The notes under the pieces: generated by a model
The model's input: the letters and a program-made list of their open reading frames with translations, nothing else
Database searches by the model: none
What the model was told of the DNA's origin: nothing
Shown here: positions 22,861 through 33,811 of the stretch, piece after piece
How the letters are laid out: the number at the start of each line of letters is the position of its first letter
Numbering within the stretch: the stretch's first letter is position 1
Translations under genes and position numbers: made by a program
Origin: Acanthacorydalis orientalis
Lineage: Eukaryota; Arthropoda; Insecta; Megaloptera; Corydalidae
Length of the DNA: 64,000 nt
Reading direction: 5' to 3'
Assembly: GCA_034766995.1 (NCBI GenBank)
Contig: CM068321.1
Coordinates: 8,070,526 to 8,134,525, forward strand

Positions 22861-23640
22861 GAAGGGACGTTTGATAATTTTTTTAAATTTCTATGATATG
22901 GTGCCACTATTTATTTAGTAACGTCACAGCTATCAAGTGTCACTTTTCAAACTAGCATAAGTGAAATTTCAGCCAGAACCAACGTGTTGTTCACGTTCTA
23001 CAGATGTTTGGATTAAGCATTGTAGCAATAGTCGCAAAAATCGAGAAAAACGAGTAGACCTTTGCATCGATTCGTCACCGTGGATGAAACATAGATCCAC
23101 CACTACACACCTGGGTCGAAGCAGCAGTCAGCACGATTAGTGAAATTGCACCGAAGAAAGAGACCGTTTGGTTGGCTGGGAAGGTGATGACCGCTGTTTT
23201 TTTGAGATTCCCAAGGAATCTTCCTGATCGAGTATTTAACGAAGTGAAAAACGAAACAGGAGCCTATTATGCAGCATTATTGGACCATTTGAAAGAAGCG
23301 CTAAAACAAAAACGGCCAAGATTGGCGCACAAAAAAGTGTTCTTTCACCATGATCCCACAAATTTACCGTCACAGTAGCAAAATTGCATGAATTAGGGTT
23401 TGAATTGAATCCTTATCTATGCTGTTCTCCGGACTTGCCTCGTGCGACTTCTTCCTCTTCCCAAGCGTGAAAATTTGGCTTGGTGGAAAGAAATTCTCGT
23501 TGAATGAGTATACCATCGCAGCTGTCAATGTGTATTTTGCAGACTCGTTGAACCGAGTATATAGTCCTCAATGGAGACTTTGTTGAGAAATGAAATCGAT
23601 TTTTTCCAAAAAACGATTTTTAAAACGACTCACATTATTA
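22860..23640 (+). mobile_element. Internally deleted mellifera-type mariner, copy 2
   Basis: Left end GGAAGGGACGTTTGATAATT, a degraded form of the TACGAGGGTCGTTTGATAAG repeat; the right end (AAAACGACTCACATTATT) is partly decayed. It has the same organisation and missing N-terminal half as 7535-8351. A plus-strand frame at 23172-23378 holds part of the catalytic domain: GKVMTAVFLR, AYYAALLDHLKEALKQ and the second-Asp block RPRLAHKKVFFHHDP. The third block, near 23420 (CSPDLPRAT), lies in another frame. Pseudogenised. Confidence 0.8.
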
Positions 23641-23723
23641 TTTCGTGTCGTACCTTTTTCTTGGATAATTTATCAAGGATAAATAAAGAATATTGTAAAA
23701 TTATAATGCTTTTTTAATATATC

Positions 23724-23972
23724 TAGGAGGTTTCGACCCCTATACGCTGCGCTCGCTAACCCCCGAAAAACCTTCAATCTCGCTCTCTTACTCTTGGTCC
23801 CTCCTCCCCAATAAATAACAAAAATTAACAAATTATACACACAAATTATCCGTGTAATATATAAGTCGTGAAATTTTTATTGAAAAAGTTTGTCACCAAA
23901 CAGAACACTGATCATGTGACTGATATCAACCAAACAGAAAGAGACTACTTACCCGATATCAAGCAATCTGTG
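23724..23972 (-). repeat. Dispersed CCAAT/E-box repeat, copy 4 (internally deleted)
   Basis: Minus-strand copy. The tail (TATACGCTGCGCTCGC, then CTCCTCCCCAATAAATAAC) is joined to the promoter-like end with CTGTTTGGTTGAT-type units (CCAAT box degraded to CCAAA) and CACATGATCAG. The AT-rich middle is missing. Confidence 0.6.
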
Positions 23973-25110
23973 AACGAATAGCGGCGGGACCATTTTTTAG
24001 TTTTAGAGAGGAATATACTGCCATTATAAAAATTATGTAGATATATGAATAGAAGTTATATTGTATGACGACAACACATGGTGGAAAATATGTTTGTTAC
24101 TCGTTTTGTTATTTTTTTTTTTACGTTTTTATTTTTGTGATATGTGGTAAAGCGTTTCCCTATTGTTGTAATATCATCTCTTTAATTAACAAAAGTTTAG
24201 ATCTTTTTCTTTGAAGACCTTCTTTAATCATTTTACTAAATTCAAAATTTTCATAACTGATAAATCCTTTGAAATCTGACAAATGTTCTAATTTTGCTTA
24301 ACTGAAATATTTGACTTCGAAATAATCACTGATAGTTCAGTGAGGATCTTATTGTCACACTTCATGTAAATTTAATTATATTTTAAATATTTGAAAAAGT
24401 GTACCTGAAAATATTTTATTCTATTTTTGAATTCCATAAAAGCTTAGAATTAATGACTTTTTCATTATATCCTGAACAAATTTCTCAATAATTTTTTTAT
24501 AAAATGAATGTACTCAGTTCATTCATTAGATGAGGTTTATGTGTCTACCATTTTTTTAACTTTTACATATATGCAAGTACTGATCAATATAAAAAAAAAT
24601 ATAAAAGCTATCTATATTCCATTTTTGTAAAAATGTATTACAAGTGAACGAATGTACAATTTTGTACTCGCAGCACACAAAGGAATGAAAGCGTGTAACG
24701 ATTTTTTTTAAATCGAAAATATGTAAAGCATTTTTATAATATACATCAAAGAACTCATAAATGAGCGTCGTTTATTATTTTGACACTGTATGTAAATAGA
24801 GTTTTGTGTAATTTTAATATGAAGTGTACGATTTCGATACGAAACGGACATTGCTTTTAAATATTCCATAATAATGAACTGGTTGGCACGTTGTGGTATT
24901 TGCATATAGATGATTAAAGTCGCTAGTTATATGTGTGTGAAATATAAATGGAAGATAATATCTACATCGATTTTATTTGAAAAAATGATACGCTTAAATT
25001 TGATTCAGAAACAATACATTTTTAAACATATAATCTCTATTTCTTTACATCGTCAAAATATTAAGTGTATGGTAAAGTTTCAGTCTTATATTAACATGAT
25101 TTTCAACAAT
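23973..25110. other. AT-rich spacer, nothing recognised
   Basis: Several short open frames on both strands near 24700-25116 lack recognisable motifs and fall in AT-rich sequence. Confidence 0.4.
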
Positions 25111-25935
25111 TCTTGAAAGAAAATCCATCCCAGACGCACGAGGTACTTGTGGAACAACTGGGAATGGGTCGAATAGTTTTAGACAATTGCATGAGATTGA
25201 AAAAATCAGAAACTGGGTTCAAACCGGATAAACTCTCCTAAAACAGCATTATCATCTAGTTCAACACATGCATCTCGCTGCTTGCTAAGCAACGTGAGAA
25301 GGATTTGCTATGGAAATTCTTATCGGCGTCGAAAATTTGACTAAGTACTAAAATCTTAAATGCATATATTCGTAGGTAGATTTCCGCCAACCTCCAACAT
25401 CAACAAACAATCAAACATCCATGTCAAAAAGGTCTTTCTATACACCTAGTAGGACATAAATGATGTACTGTCTTACAAGCTTCTCCAATTGGATGATACA
25501 TTTACTTCCAAGCGCTATGATCGGCCATTGAACCATTTGATCGACTAAATAGTACAGAAAAGACCTGGATAAGGAAGCCAAAAAGTCATTTTGCTGCACT
25601 ATAACGCTAGGCCAAATATTTTTCTTACTACTTAGCAAGCCATCTTTAAAATAGGCTGGAAAATTCTACCATTCACAGCATATTTCCTCGACTTAACGCA
25701 TTCGAATTATTTTATTTATTCCAGTCATTCAGAACTCTTTAACTGGACAGCGTTTTTAAAATGTGGGTGAGATATGAAAATGAATCAACTATTTGATTGC
25801 CTCATAACCGATTTTATTTTTTTTCGCGAAAGACCCTGAAACTTTCCAGATAAATGGCAGAAGGTAAATGAAAGCGAGAGTAGCTACTTATATGATTCTT
25901 ATTTTAAATATTGTGAAAAAAAAATCTAAACCTTA
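25111..25935 (+). pseudogene. Heavily degraded mariner
   Basis: Scattered mariner motifs in consistent plus-strand order: CLLSNVRR near 25290, VILLHYNARPN for the second catalytic block near 25595 (the usual Asp replaced by Tyr), IGWKILPFTAYFLDLTHSNYF for the third block, and FPDKWQKV near the C-terminus. Many stops and frameshifts. No terminal repeats identified, so the limits are approximate. Confidence 0.6.
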
Positions 25936-26483
25936 TCAAAAAAATCAAAACTTTTCCAAATACTTGATAAGTTGATTCATAAGTCATTTTATAATAAAAT
26001 AAATTTTCTGATTGATACTCCAATGTTTAATTATGACATATTATTCTTTAAAAAACAACTAGTTATTACTCGCCCGTATAACGAGTAACAGATGTTAAAA
26101 TAAACCATGCGTTAAAATAATTTTATCAACAATTTACTACATTTGACAGGCTTTGAACGTAGTTAAGAAAATTTCCACTGTATTGCTAAAAAACTCAAAA
26201 GTAACTTTATTTTAGACACAACAGTTTTGCAATTTTTAGTGTTTTCGCGATAGTTCATAGGCTAAGGTTAAGGTCATGCTAGGCTAATACATATCTATTA
26301 GTAAAAATGTTAAAAAAAATATTAGAGCTTTTAAATGAGAAGGAAATTGAAGAAATTCAGAATGAATAAGCATATTTATAGTAAATTTTTTATGTTCTTT
26401 TTTGCATAAATAAATGTTTTCTTATATTTAAATATTTAAAAAATGTTTAGTCAAGGATAAGAAGGCAAATACAGAAATATACA

Positions 26484-26487
<4 letters not shown>
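25936..26487. other. AT-rich spacer, nothing recognised
   Basis: A short GGCTAAGGTTAAGGTCATGC stretch near 26262 is telomere-like but isolated. Confidence 0.4.

Positions 26488-26520
<33 letters not shown>
26488..26520. repeat. (TA)n microsatellite
   Basis: Short TA array. Confidence 0.95.
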
Positions 26521-26523
<3 letters not shown>

Positions 26524-26984
26524 TGTTTGTATTGAAAAAATATATCTTTAATTGTCTCTGTTTATTTTAACTATGGTAATTCGTAATTAGACCATGTTTT
26601 TGTCAATTTGAAATTAGCAATAAGAGAATAACAATAAATAAATATCTTATAAATAAAAATCCACATTTCTTGTCACTTTGTCCCCAGGATAAAATATCTT
26701 TGGTGACGAGAAATGTTTGCTTTATCAGTCCATATGTTTCAAGTTCAATTCATTAAGTTTCGTTATTAGGTATTTTGTATGTTTAAATATACTATTTTGT
26801 AAAAACCAACAAACAGTTTTTTCTTTCTATTTTCCCATCAATTTTGACAGGCTATATACTTGTTTCTATATAAGAACTGAAAAAATAAATGCTGATCTAT
26901 TCATTTTGTAAAAAAACGACAAAGTATATTGCGTGCCTAGCGGTTTTCTTCCATAAAGCATTCATTCAGATTATAATATTTGTA

Positions 26985-27490
26985 TGCTTGGTACGTAGAA
27001 CCAATCGCAATCGAAACCGTTGCAGATCCATCAATAGGCGTCGTAACACCCACCCCACGTGCCCTCCGACTCCGACTAACTGGTACAAAACACAATCGAG
27101 TTAAACTCGACATACGTTTCCCTTTCGACCAGATTTACATAACCGATACAATTTCTTCGAAACACTGCATGTACACTCGTACATACATCTTGTACGAGCC
27201 GATGTGTCTGTACGTGGATTGGTGTGTGCGTGAAAATAAAACTTTTCCCTTTGGTATAAAATATTTCTTGTGTATATCCGTATTTACGCTACACAAATTC
27301 GTTCTTCGCGTGTGTGCCTCTCCACGGACACGCGGTACGGCACTACTAACACACAAACAGTCGGATTTTGCCGAGAAGCTAATCTAAAAATATGTCTTTC
27401 GCTTCTGCGTCCGTGAAAATGATAATTTTCAAAGCCGGTACGCGAACTCCGCTACACAACATGCGTGCATACGACCACACTGACGCATAG
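26985..27490. other. GC-richer, CpG-containing patch
   Basis: Elevated GC and CpG (CGCAATCGAAACCGTTGC, CACGGACACGCGGTACGG). Overlapping open frames exist on both strands (26980-27387 plus, 27135-27356 minus), neither with a recognisable domain. A TATAAAATA word at about 27255 is not followed by a convincing initiator at +30. Candidate regulatory or untranslated exon sequence only. Confidence 0.35.
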
Positions 27491-27497
27491 ACATGTA

Positions 27498-27912
27498 TAC
27501 AGGATGTGACCGATGAATTCATATATTTTTTAAAAAATAAAATTAGACAATTACACAATCTCTCACGGATTTTCTGAAGTTATGAAAAAATATATTTATT
27601 TCCAAATGATCAAAATTAGTATTGCATATTGTTCGAAATATATTCTATCTGCAGCAAGACATTTAACACTAGAACCACCGACAGTTAAGACGAAGCTATT
27701 TCTACCAAAACCAGTCAATTTTTAAAATAAGCTAATCTTTTTTTAATAATATTTTTTTTCTAAAAAGTATTTATAATACTTTTGTGTGGGTGTATGTAAA
27801 AATCGCTCAAGAAGTGTTATATTAAAATGTGTTTGGTTTTTCAAAAATATTCGGAAATATATGTTCCTTATCATCGAAACAAGACTATCCTCTTCGACTC
27901 ATCCTGTACATA
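27498..27912. mobile_element. Candidate DNA transposon with a nested piggyBac-like end
   Basis: TATACAGGATGTGACCGATG at the left and the inverse-type GACTCATCCTGTACATA at the right suggest short terminal inverted repeats. Inside, TTAACACTAGAACCACCGAC at 27663 resembles the termini of piggyBac-like elements of insects (TTAACACTAGAACTACC type). No partner TTAA end is found, so that part is a fragment. No coding sequence. Confidence 0.35.
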
Positions 27913-28019
27913 TGAATATATGCATACTTTTCTGATATAAACGAATGTTTTGTTTATTGAAGTATTCACAAAAGTTTCAATGATTTATGTATGTGCACGC
28001 TACGCTATTATTTTCTCAT

Positions 28020-28260
28020 TTGTTGTGATTTTTTTTGGGTATATTCTGGCATGTCACGCTGTTCCACGTACAGAAAACGAATGGTCCTTCCTTCCATGTG
28101 TAAATGAGTTTTTATTTATCGCTTATTCGACATCACTTTTTCAACACTTGCGCATAAGAACGTCGCCATTTCTTTCGTCGGCCAAAAGTTTCATTTTTTC
28201 TTTCTTTTTTATCCACCGCCGGTGTCTTCTTCGTACTGTGTAATTTATTCATTAATCGCG
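28020..28260. other. Moderately GC-richer patch
   Basis: Contains ACCGCCGGTGTCTTCTTCG and GTCACGCTGTTCCACG. A 97-codon open frame covers it with a hydrophobic stretch but no convincing start context, cleavage site or homology. I do not call a gene. Confidence 0.3.
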
Positions 28261-28530
28261 TTAACGAAAAAATCTACCTCTGTGTATGTGCACGGAATTC
28301 AAATGATTTGAAGTTTGGTACTTTGCTTGCCTCTGTATACATTTTTCCGTGGGAATTTTTTTTAAATCGTGAATATAGATTACTGCGGATACAATGAACG
28401 AGGGTTTGTTCACCACTGTTGATGAATATTAAATATTTTTTATGATATGGCTTTATTCGGTTTTTTCAGTGTGTTTAGAGAGCAATTTATTCTTTAAAAT
28501 CTTTTTTATGAATATTACACACACACACGC

Positions 28531-28585
<55 letters not shown>

Positions 28586-28612
28586 TATGTAAATGTGTGT
28601 GTATGTATGTGT
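28531..28612. repeat. (TA)n with flanking (CA)n and (TG)n
   Basis: TA array bordered by ACACACACACAC at about 28517 and GTGTGTGTATGTATG on the right; the flanks are mutually complementary. Confidence 0.9.
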
Positions 28613-28708
28613 GTATGAATATAATTAATATATAATGAGATATTATTTTGTTTACTATTTACTAACTACCATTTTTAGATCTTAATTGTAACATTTTTTA
28701 TAAAAAAT

Positions 28709-28852
28709 AGGGAGCTTCACCCCTTGCTCGCTGCGTTCGCCAACCCCAGTGGGTTTTACCCTCCGCTCGTTAACATTCGCTCCTCTCTAACGAATAACAG
28801 AAATTAACAAATTATAAATACAACGAAGTATCATTCGCAGAAGATTTTATTG
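28709..28852 (-). repeat. Dispersed CCAAT/E-box repeat, copy 5 (tail only)
   Basis: GGGAGCTTCACCCC, CTTGCTCGCTGCG, then AATAACAGAAATTAACAAAT identify the 3' tail. The copy is cut at about 28852, where a mariner fragment begins. Confidence 0.65.
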
Positions 28853-29175
28853 GGTGTTCAGTAAAAGAAGGATGTGAATAGAAAATTGACCATTATGAAT
28901 TAATTGAACAAGAGAAAATAGTCAAAAAAGAATATCTGTGTTGAACAATTAGACCGTTTAAAAACAGTCATTGAAAAAGGTTCTCAATTGTGGTTCAATA
29001 ATAGTTATTGGAACAACACCATACCAGATGTTGTCTAATAAAAATTCTAATATATATCTTTAGTGGGAAAATAATGTCACATCCTCCTTATTCACTCAGC
29101 TTTAGTGTTACCTGTTATTTAGAAATTTACAGAAGGATTTGAATAAAATACCGCCTTCTTTTAATGGCTCCTTAG
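28853..29175 (+). pseudogene. Mos1-like mariner transposase fragment
   Basis: Short plus-strand fragment with residues DHYELIEQEKIVKKEYLC (the usual YExLExGKTVNxEYY region after the first Asp), then a shifted NNTIPDVV segment. SHPPYSLSFSV follows, in place of the usual HPPYSPDLAPCD, with the catalytic Asp lost. Different subfamily from the neighbouring mellifera-type copies. Heavily frameshifted. Confidence 0.55.
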
Positions 29176-29560
29176 TAAAAACATTTCATGATAATAATTA
29201 GTAACGTGGCAGTAATAATTAAATCATTTGAAACTAATTTTTTTATTATAAATTTTTATCTTAGGCAAATAATAATCTTAATTAATGATTCCAATTTTTG
29301 AGATTTATATTTAAAAATTTTTTATGTAAGATTCATTTTTCAACTACTATTATATTTCATATTTGATGTTATCTCGGAATTATAGTAAAATCTCCAAATT
29401 TCATCATTAATTGTTATTTAATTCATGAAGTTGATATCTTTTCAGCAGCCATTATACATATAAATATTTAGATCGTTCGTGTTTCTGATTTTCTTATTTA
29501 ATTTTACAGAAAAATTCATTTCTTAATCATATTATTAGATTGGTTTTCACTTTATGTCCA
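29176..29560. other. AT-rich spacer, nothing recognised
   Basis: No notable signal. Confidence 0.4.
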
Positions 29561-29562
29561 TG

Positions 29563-30392
29563 TACACGAGGGTTGTTTGATAAGCATGATTGAAAAGCAA
29601 GTTAAACACCGTTTCTTGAAAAGAAAACAATTTTATTCTCAATATAGTCTTCATTGAGGGCTATGCACTTGGCCCAACGAGTCTGCAAAATACCCATTGA
29701 CGGAGGCGATGGTATCCTCATTCGACGAGAATTTCTTCACATAGAGCCAATTTTTCAAGTTTGGGAAAAGGAAGAAGTAGCACGGCCCCAAGTCCGGAGA
29801 AACTGATGATTGAGGAATCAATTCGATACCTAATTCCTACAATTTTCCAATTGCGATGGTCGATTTGTGAGACGGCGAATTATCATGATGAAAATGCACA
29901 TTTTTGTGCGCCAATCTTGGCTGTTTTTATTTTAGCTCTTCTTTCAAACGGTTCAATATGTTGCATAATAGGCTTCTATTATCGATTTTTCTTTCGTTAA
30001 GTAGTCGATGAGGATGATTCCTCGGAAATCACAAAAAAACAGTAGCCATTACCTTCCCAACTGACAAAACAGTCTTTCCCTTTTTCGGTGCACTTTCACC
30101 AGTTGTCATCCACTGCTTTTACTCCTGCTTCGACTCAGGTGTATAGTAGTGGATTTATTTTTCATCCACAGTGATGAATCGACACAAAAAACCTGCTCGT
30201 TTTTTATCATTGTTGCGGCAGCTGCTACAATGCTCGATTCAAACAACGGTAGATCATGATCAACACGTCACTGCTGGCTGAAATTTCGCCTATTCTAGTT
30301 TTAAAAGTGAAACTTGGTATCCGTGACGTTACCAAATGAATGGTGGCTCCATATCATACAAAGTTACCAAACTTATCAAACGACCCTCGTAT
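29563..30392 (-). mobile_element. Internally deleted mellifera-type mariner, copy 3
   Basis: Minus-strand copy with TIRs CACGAGGGTTGTTTGATAAG (left) and the complement of TACGAGGGTCGTTTGATAAG (right, perfect), and TA on both sides. It shares the N-terminal deletion with 7535-8351 and 22860-23640: the block AGGCGAAATTTCAGCCAG then leads into CACTGTGGATGAAAAATAAATCC. The first catalytic block is altered (VDEK with a stop) and the second (CATTTTCATCATGATAATTC region) is still recognisable. A plus-strand open frame at 29761-30000 is antisense to it and is not a gene. Confidence 0.85.
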
Positions 30393-30849
30393 ATACAATG
30401 ATCTGTTATATTTGATACAACTGAAATGTTTTACACGAGTACATCATTTCATTTGAAATAATATTTTCATTTAAAAGCATACATTTACTAATAATTGTTT
30501 ATTAATATTTTTTATTTATTTTTCAGGTAAGGGATTTCTGAAACACTTTCAACTTCACTGGTAAGACATTTGTCTAGAATCTTATTAAAAATTTATTTGT
30601 GTGTTTTATTCCTTAAGAACATGAAGGTTTTTTTGTAAAATCATAACTTAAAATTTTAGTATTTTATTATATAAACTATATGAAAAAAACATTAAAAATA
30701 ATTTTATTGTATATTATAAAGAATTTTCTTTAAATACATAGAGTTCCCAGTTTCAGAAATGATGATATATCAATATTTAAAAAAATACCATTTATGAAAC
30801 TTCCTATAGGGTTATTTTCAATACATGTCTACCCACTACACAGAAACAA

Positions 30850-30880
<31 letters not shown>

Positions 30881-31619
30881 GAAGTACTTTTCAAAATTAG
30901 ATTGCATTATTTTAAATTCAATTTATTCTTTTTCAGACTTTAAAAAGTGTTTTTTGATGAATTTTTTTTTTGTTTAAAACAATAAATCCCCAACCTGTTT
31001 TACAATATACGACAACAAAACACCTATTCGTAAATCAGAGACTTAAGTCGAACTAAATCTAATTAACTTCATAAAAATGACTGACGACAATAGGCACCCT
31101 TAATATAAACACTTCTAGAATATTCATTTAAGTAATATTTTTAATATTATATAAGAAATCTTGCTTACATTAAAATTTTCTAATTCGCATATATTTGATT
31201 ATCAAACAATTATTTAAAAAAATAGATACAAATGAAAAATAAAAAAACTACGAATATATGTATTTCTTTATACATTAGTAATGTGTATATATGTGTATTT
31301 TTCTAAAATGTGTTTTTTTTTCAATATTCGTCATATTCCATAAAACAAAAATATAAACGCACAAGTAATAGTAAAATAAAATTTATTTAGGATATTTTTC
31401 ACTCAAGCCGACGTGTTTACTTCTTCAACCTACTCGAATATTATTTACGATATAAATAAAAAAATACTGTTTATTTATCACATCTTTTACAGTGACGTGT
31501 GCGATGTCAATAAAAAGAGTACTGTAAATACAAATGTGTGAAAATATATATGCGTACGTGGAATATAGACCGTAGTACTTTTCTTATGTAAATATTTTTT
31601 ATGTTTGTACATACGTATT

Positions 31620-31620
<1 letters not shown>
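30393..31620. other. AT-rich spacer with a candidate recursive splice site
   Basis: Apart from the splice-like motif at 30487-30532 and a short (TA)n at 30855-30880, no coding or mobile signal is seen. Confidence 0.4.
30487..30532 (+). promoter_or_regulatory. Candidate recursive (zero-exon) splice site
   Basis: TACTAATAAT (branch-point-like) is followed about 25-30 nt later by a T-rich tract, then TTTATTTTTCAG joined directly to GTAAGG at 30526/30527. A strong 3' splice site fused to a strong 5' splice site is the recursive-splicing signature known from long insect introns (YYYNCAG|GTAAGT). If real, the region lies in a long intron of a plus-strand gene. The motif can also arise by chance in T-rich sequence. 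Confidence 0.4.

Positions 31621-31692
<72 letters not shown>
31621..31692. repeat. (CA)n(TA)n microsatellite
   Basis: ACACACACACACAC leading into about 50 bp of TA, ending at the left terminus of a mariner. Confidence 0.95.
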
Positions 31693-31694
<2 letters not shown>

Positions 31695-31696
31695 TA

Positions 31697-32924
31697 GATG
31701 AGTCATCCCAAAAGTAACGCTGTATTTTCATATAGGTGAAAATAGATAATGCAATACTTTGCACTTACTGCAATAACGTACCAAATGTATATGCTGCTCA
31801 ATTATACGTAATGTTTTCTCAGTCCTGTCGTGGAAGATTGACAGTGATCATACACATTTACAAGAAAAAATATTAGTTATCATGGAAGTGTCAAAAGAGC
31901 ACATGAGGCATATCTTGTATGGAAGTTTCGTCAGGGCAACAACGCTAGAACTGCAGTAAAAAATTCTGAGAAGTTTTTGGTTCAGATCTTATTAGTCTTA
32001 GTCAAGGACAAAGATGGTTTCAACGAGAATGGTCCGAGAACTATAGTCTTGAAGATGAAGAAAAGTCAGGACGTTCTCAAGAATTTGATGATGAGATCCA
32101 CCGCACACTAGTCGGACAGAATCCTAGTTCAACGGTAGAAGAATTAGCCAAGAAGCTCAAATCAACGCATGCAACTATTTATCGGCACTTGAAAATGATT
32201 GGTTAGGTTTCTAAGCTGGGTACATGGGTTCTGCACGAGTTGTTAGACGTTAATTTAAAATAACGTGTAAACATTGCACTTTTCATCTGTGTCGATTGCA
32301 AAATGATCCGTTTCTGAATAAAACTATTACTGGTGATGAAAAATGGATGGTTTATATCAATATTAACGTTAAAGAGAATATATTGACCGCAACGAAACAC
32401 CATTTTCAACTGAGAAAGGAGGGCGTAATTCAAAAAAATGCTGTTGTCTGTTTTGTAGCACCAGCACAAAAGAGTTGTACTGTGAACAACTGGCACGGCT
32501 ACAACAATACCTTGATAAAAAAACTGTCAATATTAGCCAACATAAAAGGCGTAATTATGCGCCGCGATAATACTCGGCCTCACGCGGCACGCGAAACCTT
32601 CCAAAAACTGAGGTAATTGGAATGTTAAGATATGACTCATCCACCATATTCATTCCCTGATCTAGTACCATTAGATTATCATCTGTTCCGAAGTCTCCAA
32701 AATCACATCAATGGAATACGGATTAATACATAAAGTGGTGTCAGAAAGAGCTCAACTCTTTATTTAATGCAAACCCCGAAAAGTTTTATCCTCGAGGTAT
32801 TGAAAATTTAAGATTAAGTATGAAGAAGTTTTAAATAATACAAAATATATTTTGGTTCAAAATTAAAACATTAATTTTTTTCGCTGTTTCGAAACTTTTA
32901 AAATCCGCATTACTTATGGGATGA

Positions 32925-32927
<3 letters not shown>
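31697..32927 (+). pseudogene. Nearly full-length mariner, frameshifted
   Basis: 1.23-kb element with TIRs GATGAGTCATCCCAAAAGTA (left) and, reverse-complemented, TGCTCATCCCATAAGTAATG (right), flanked by (TA)n on both sides. The start codon is near 31882 (MEVSKEHMRHILYGSFRQG). After a frameshift: LSQGQRWFQREWSENYS, SLEDEEKSGRSQEFDDEI, ELAKKLKSTHATIYRHLK and VSKLGTWVLHEL. The catalytic part includes ITGDEKW (first Asp) and RRDNTRPHAARETF (second Asp). After two in-frame stops, PPYSFPDLVPLDYHLFRSL holds the third Asp, with one extra residue relative to the DD34D spacing. Inactive, but the best-preserved mariner in the window. Confidence 0.9.

Positions 32928-32989
<62 letters not shown>
32928..32989. 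repeat. (TA)n microsatellite between two mariners
   Basis: TA array separating the full-length mariner from the next mini-mariner; each element's end lies directly against it. Confidence 0.95.
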
Positions 32990-32992
<3 letters not shown>

Positions 32993-33503
32993 GGTTGGTA
33001 TGAAAACAATTGTGGTTTTTGTTTTCTGAATTCTAACTTTATTATTTTTCGGTCTGTATTTTGGTGCTATCGACTTGGGTTTGATTATTAATTTTGTTTC
33101 AAATTGAGCTACTTAATTAAAGATTGAAAAAAAGAAAATAAGTGCAAATTTTTGTGTAAGTTCAAAACAAATGGCAAAGCAGCAGAAACTGTTCCTAAAC
33201 TAAACGATGCTTTTTCTGTGGGTACTGTTAAGGAACAGTACGGTGAAATGGTAATTCCCAAAATTTCGTGCTGGCGGTGAGAGCCTTCAATATGGAGAAG
33301 GTCGTTGGTGTACTTTTTCAGCTTATTACCACAAACTGAAGTCGTTAGTTGAATCAGATCCACGCATAGCAATTCGAGAGCTTGCACAAAAGTTAGGCGT
33401 TAGATATGTAACAGTTCTGGATCATTTAAAACCACTTAAATAGACATTAAAATGTATTTGAATTTGAAGGTTTTAAACCGCAATTATTTTTCTACCAATC
33501 TAA
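32990..33503 (+). mobile_element. N-terminal-only mini-mariner, copy 2
   Basis: About 515 bp with both TIRs (TAGGTTGGTATGAAAACAAT on the left; TTATTTTTCTACCAATCTAA on the right). Encodes only the helix-turn-helix half, in broken frames: AETVPKLNDAFSVGTVKE, FRAGGESLQYGEGR, and RELAQKLGVRYVTVLDHL. The catalytic domain is missing. It sits immediately downstream of a mariner of a different subfamily, with only a TA array between. Confidence 0.85.
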
Positions 33504-33637
33504 TATATATATATGTATATATATATATAAATAATGGTGACCTATTTTCTATAAAAGCAATATTTTTGAAATTTTTTAAAACATATCTTGTAATATTATT
33601 AAAATTTTCTCAAATATTTAATTTAAGTAATTCCTTC

Positions 33638-33699
<62 letters not shown>

Positions 33700-33747
33700 G
33701 TATATATATGTATATATATATTTGTATATATATATACATATATATAC

Positions 33748-33808
<61 letters not shown>

Positions 33809-33811
33809 TAT
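33504..33811. repeat. (TA)n arrays with TG/CA interruptions
   Basis: A short array at 33504-33527 and a longer compound array at 33641-33811 with palindromic TATGTATATA / TATATACATA units. Source of several spurious YIYIYI frames on both strands. Confidence 0.9.

Noticed and set aside
24396..24425. Minus-strand TTTTCAGGTACAC, considered as a splice-like site
   Set aside because: Weak donor (GTACAC) and poor polypyrimidine tract; likely chance in AT-rich sequence.
27950..28243. 97-codon frame with a hydrophobic stretch, considered as a secreted peptide
   Set aside because: The hydrophobic region is not at the N-terminus in a signal-peptide arrangement and no cleavage site or homology is recognisable.
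29761..30000. 79-codon plus-strand frame resembling a small protein
   Set aside because: It is antisense to the mellifera-type mariner derivative.
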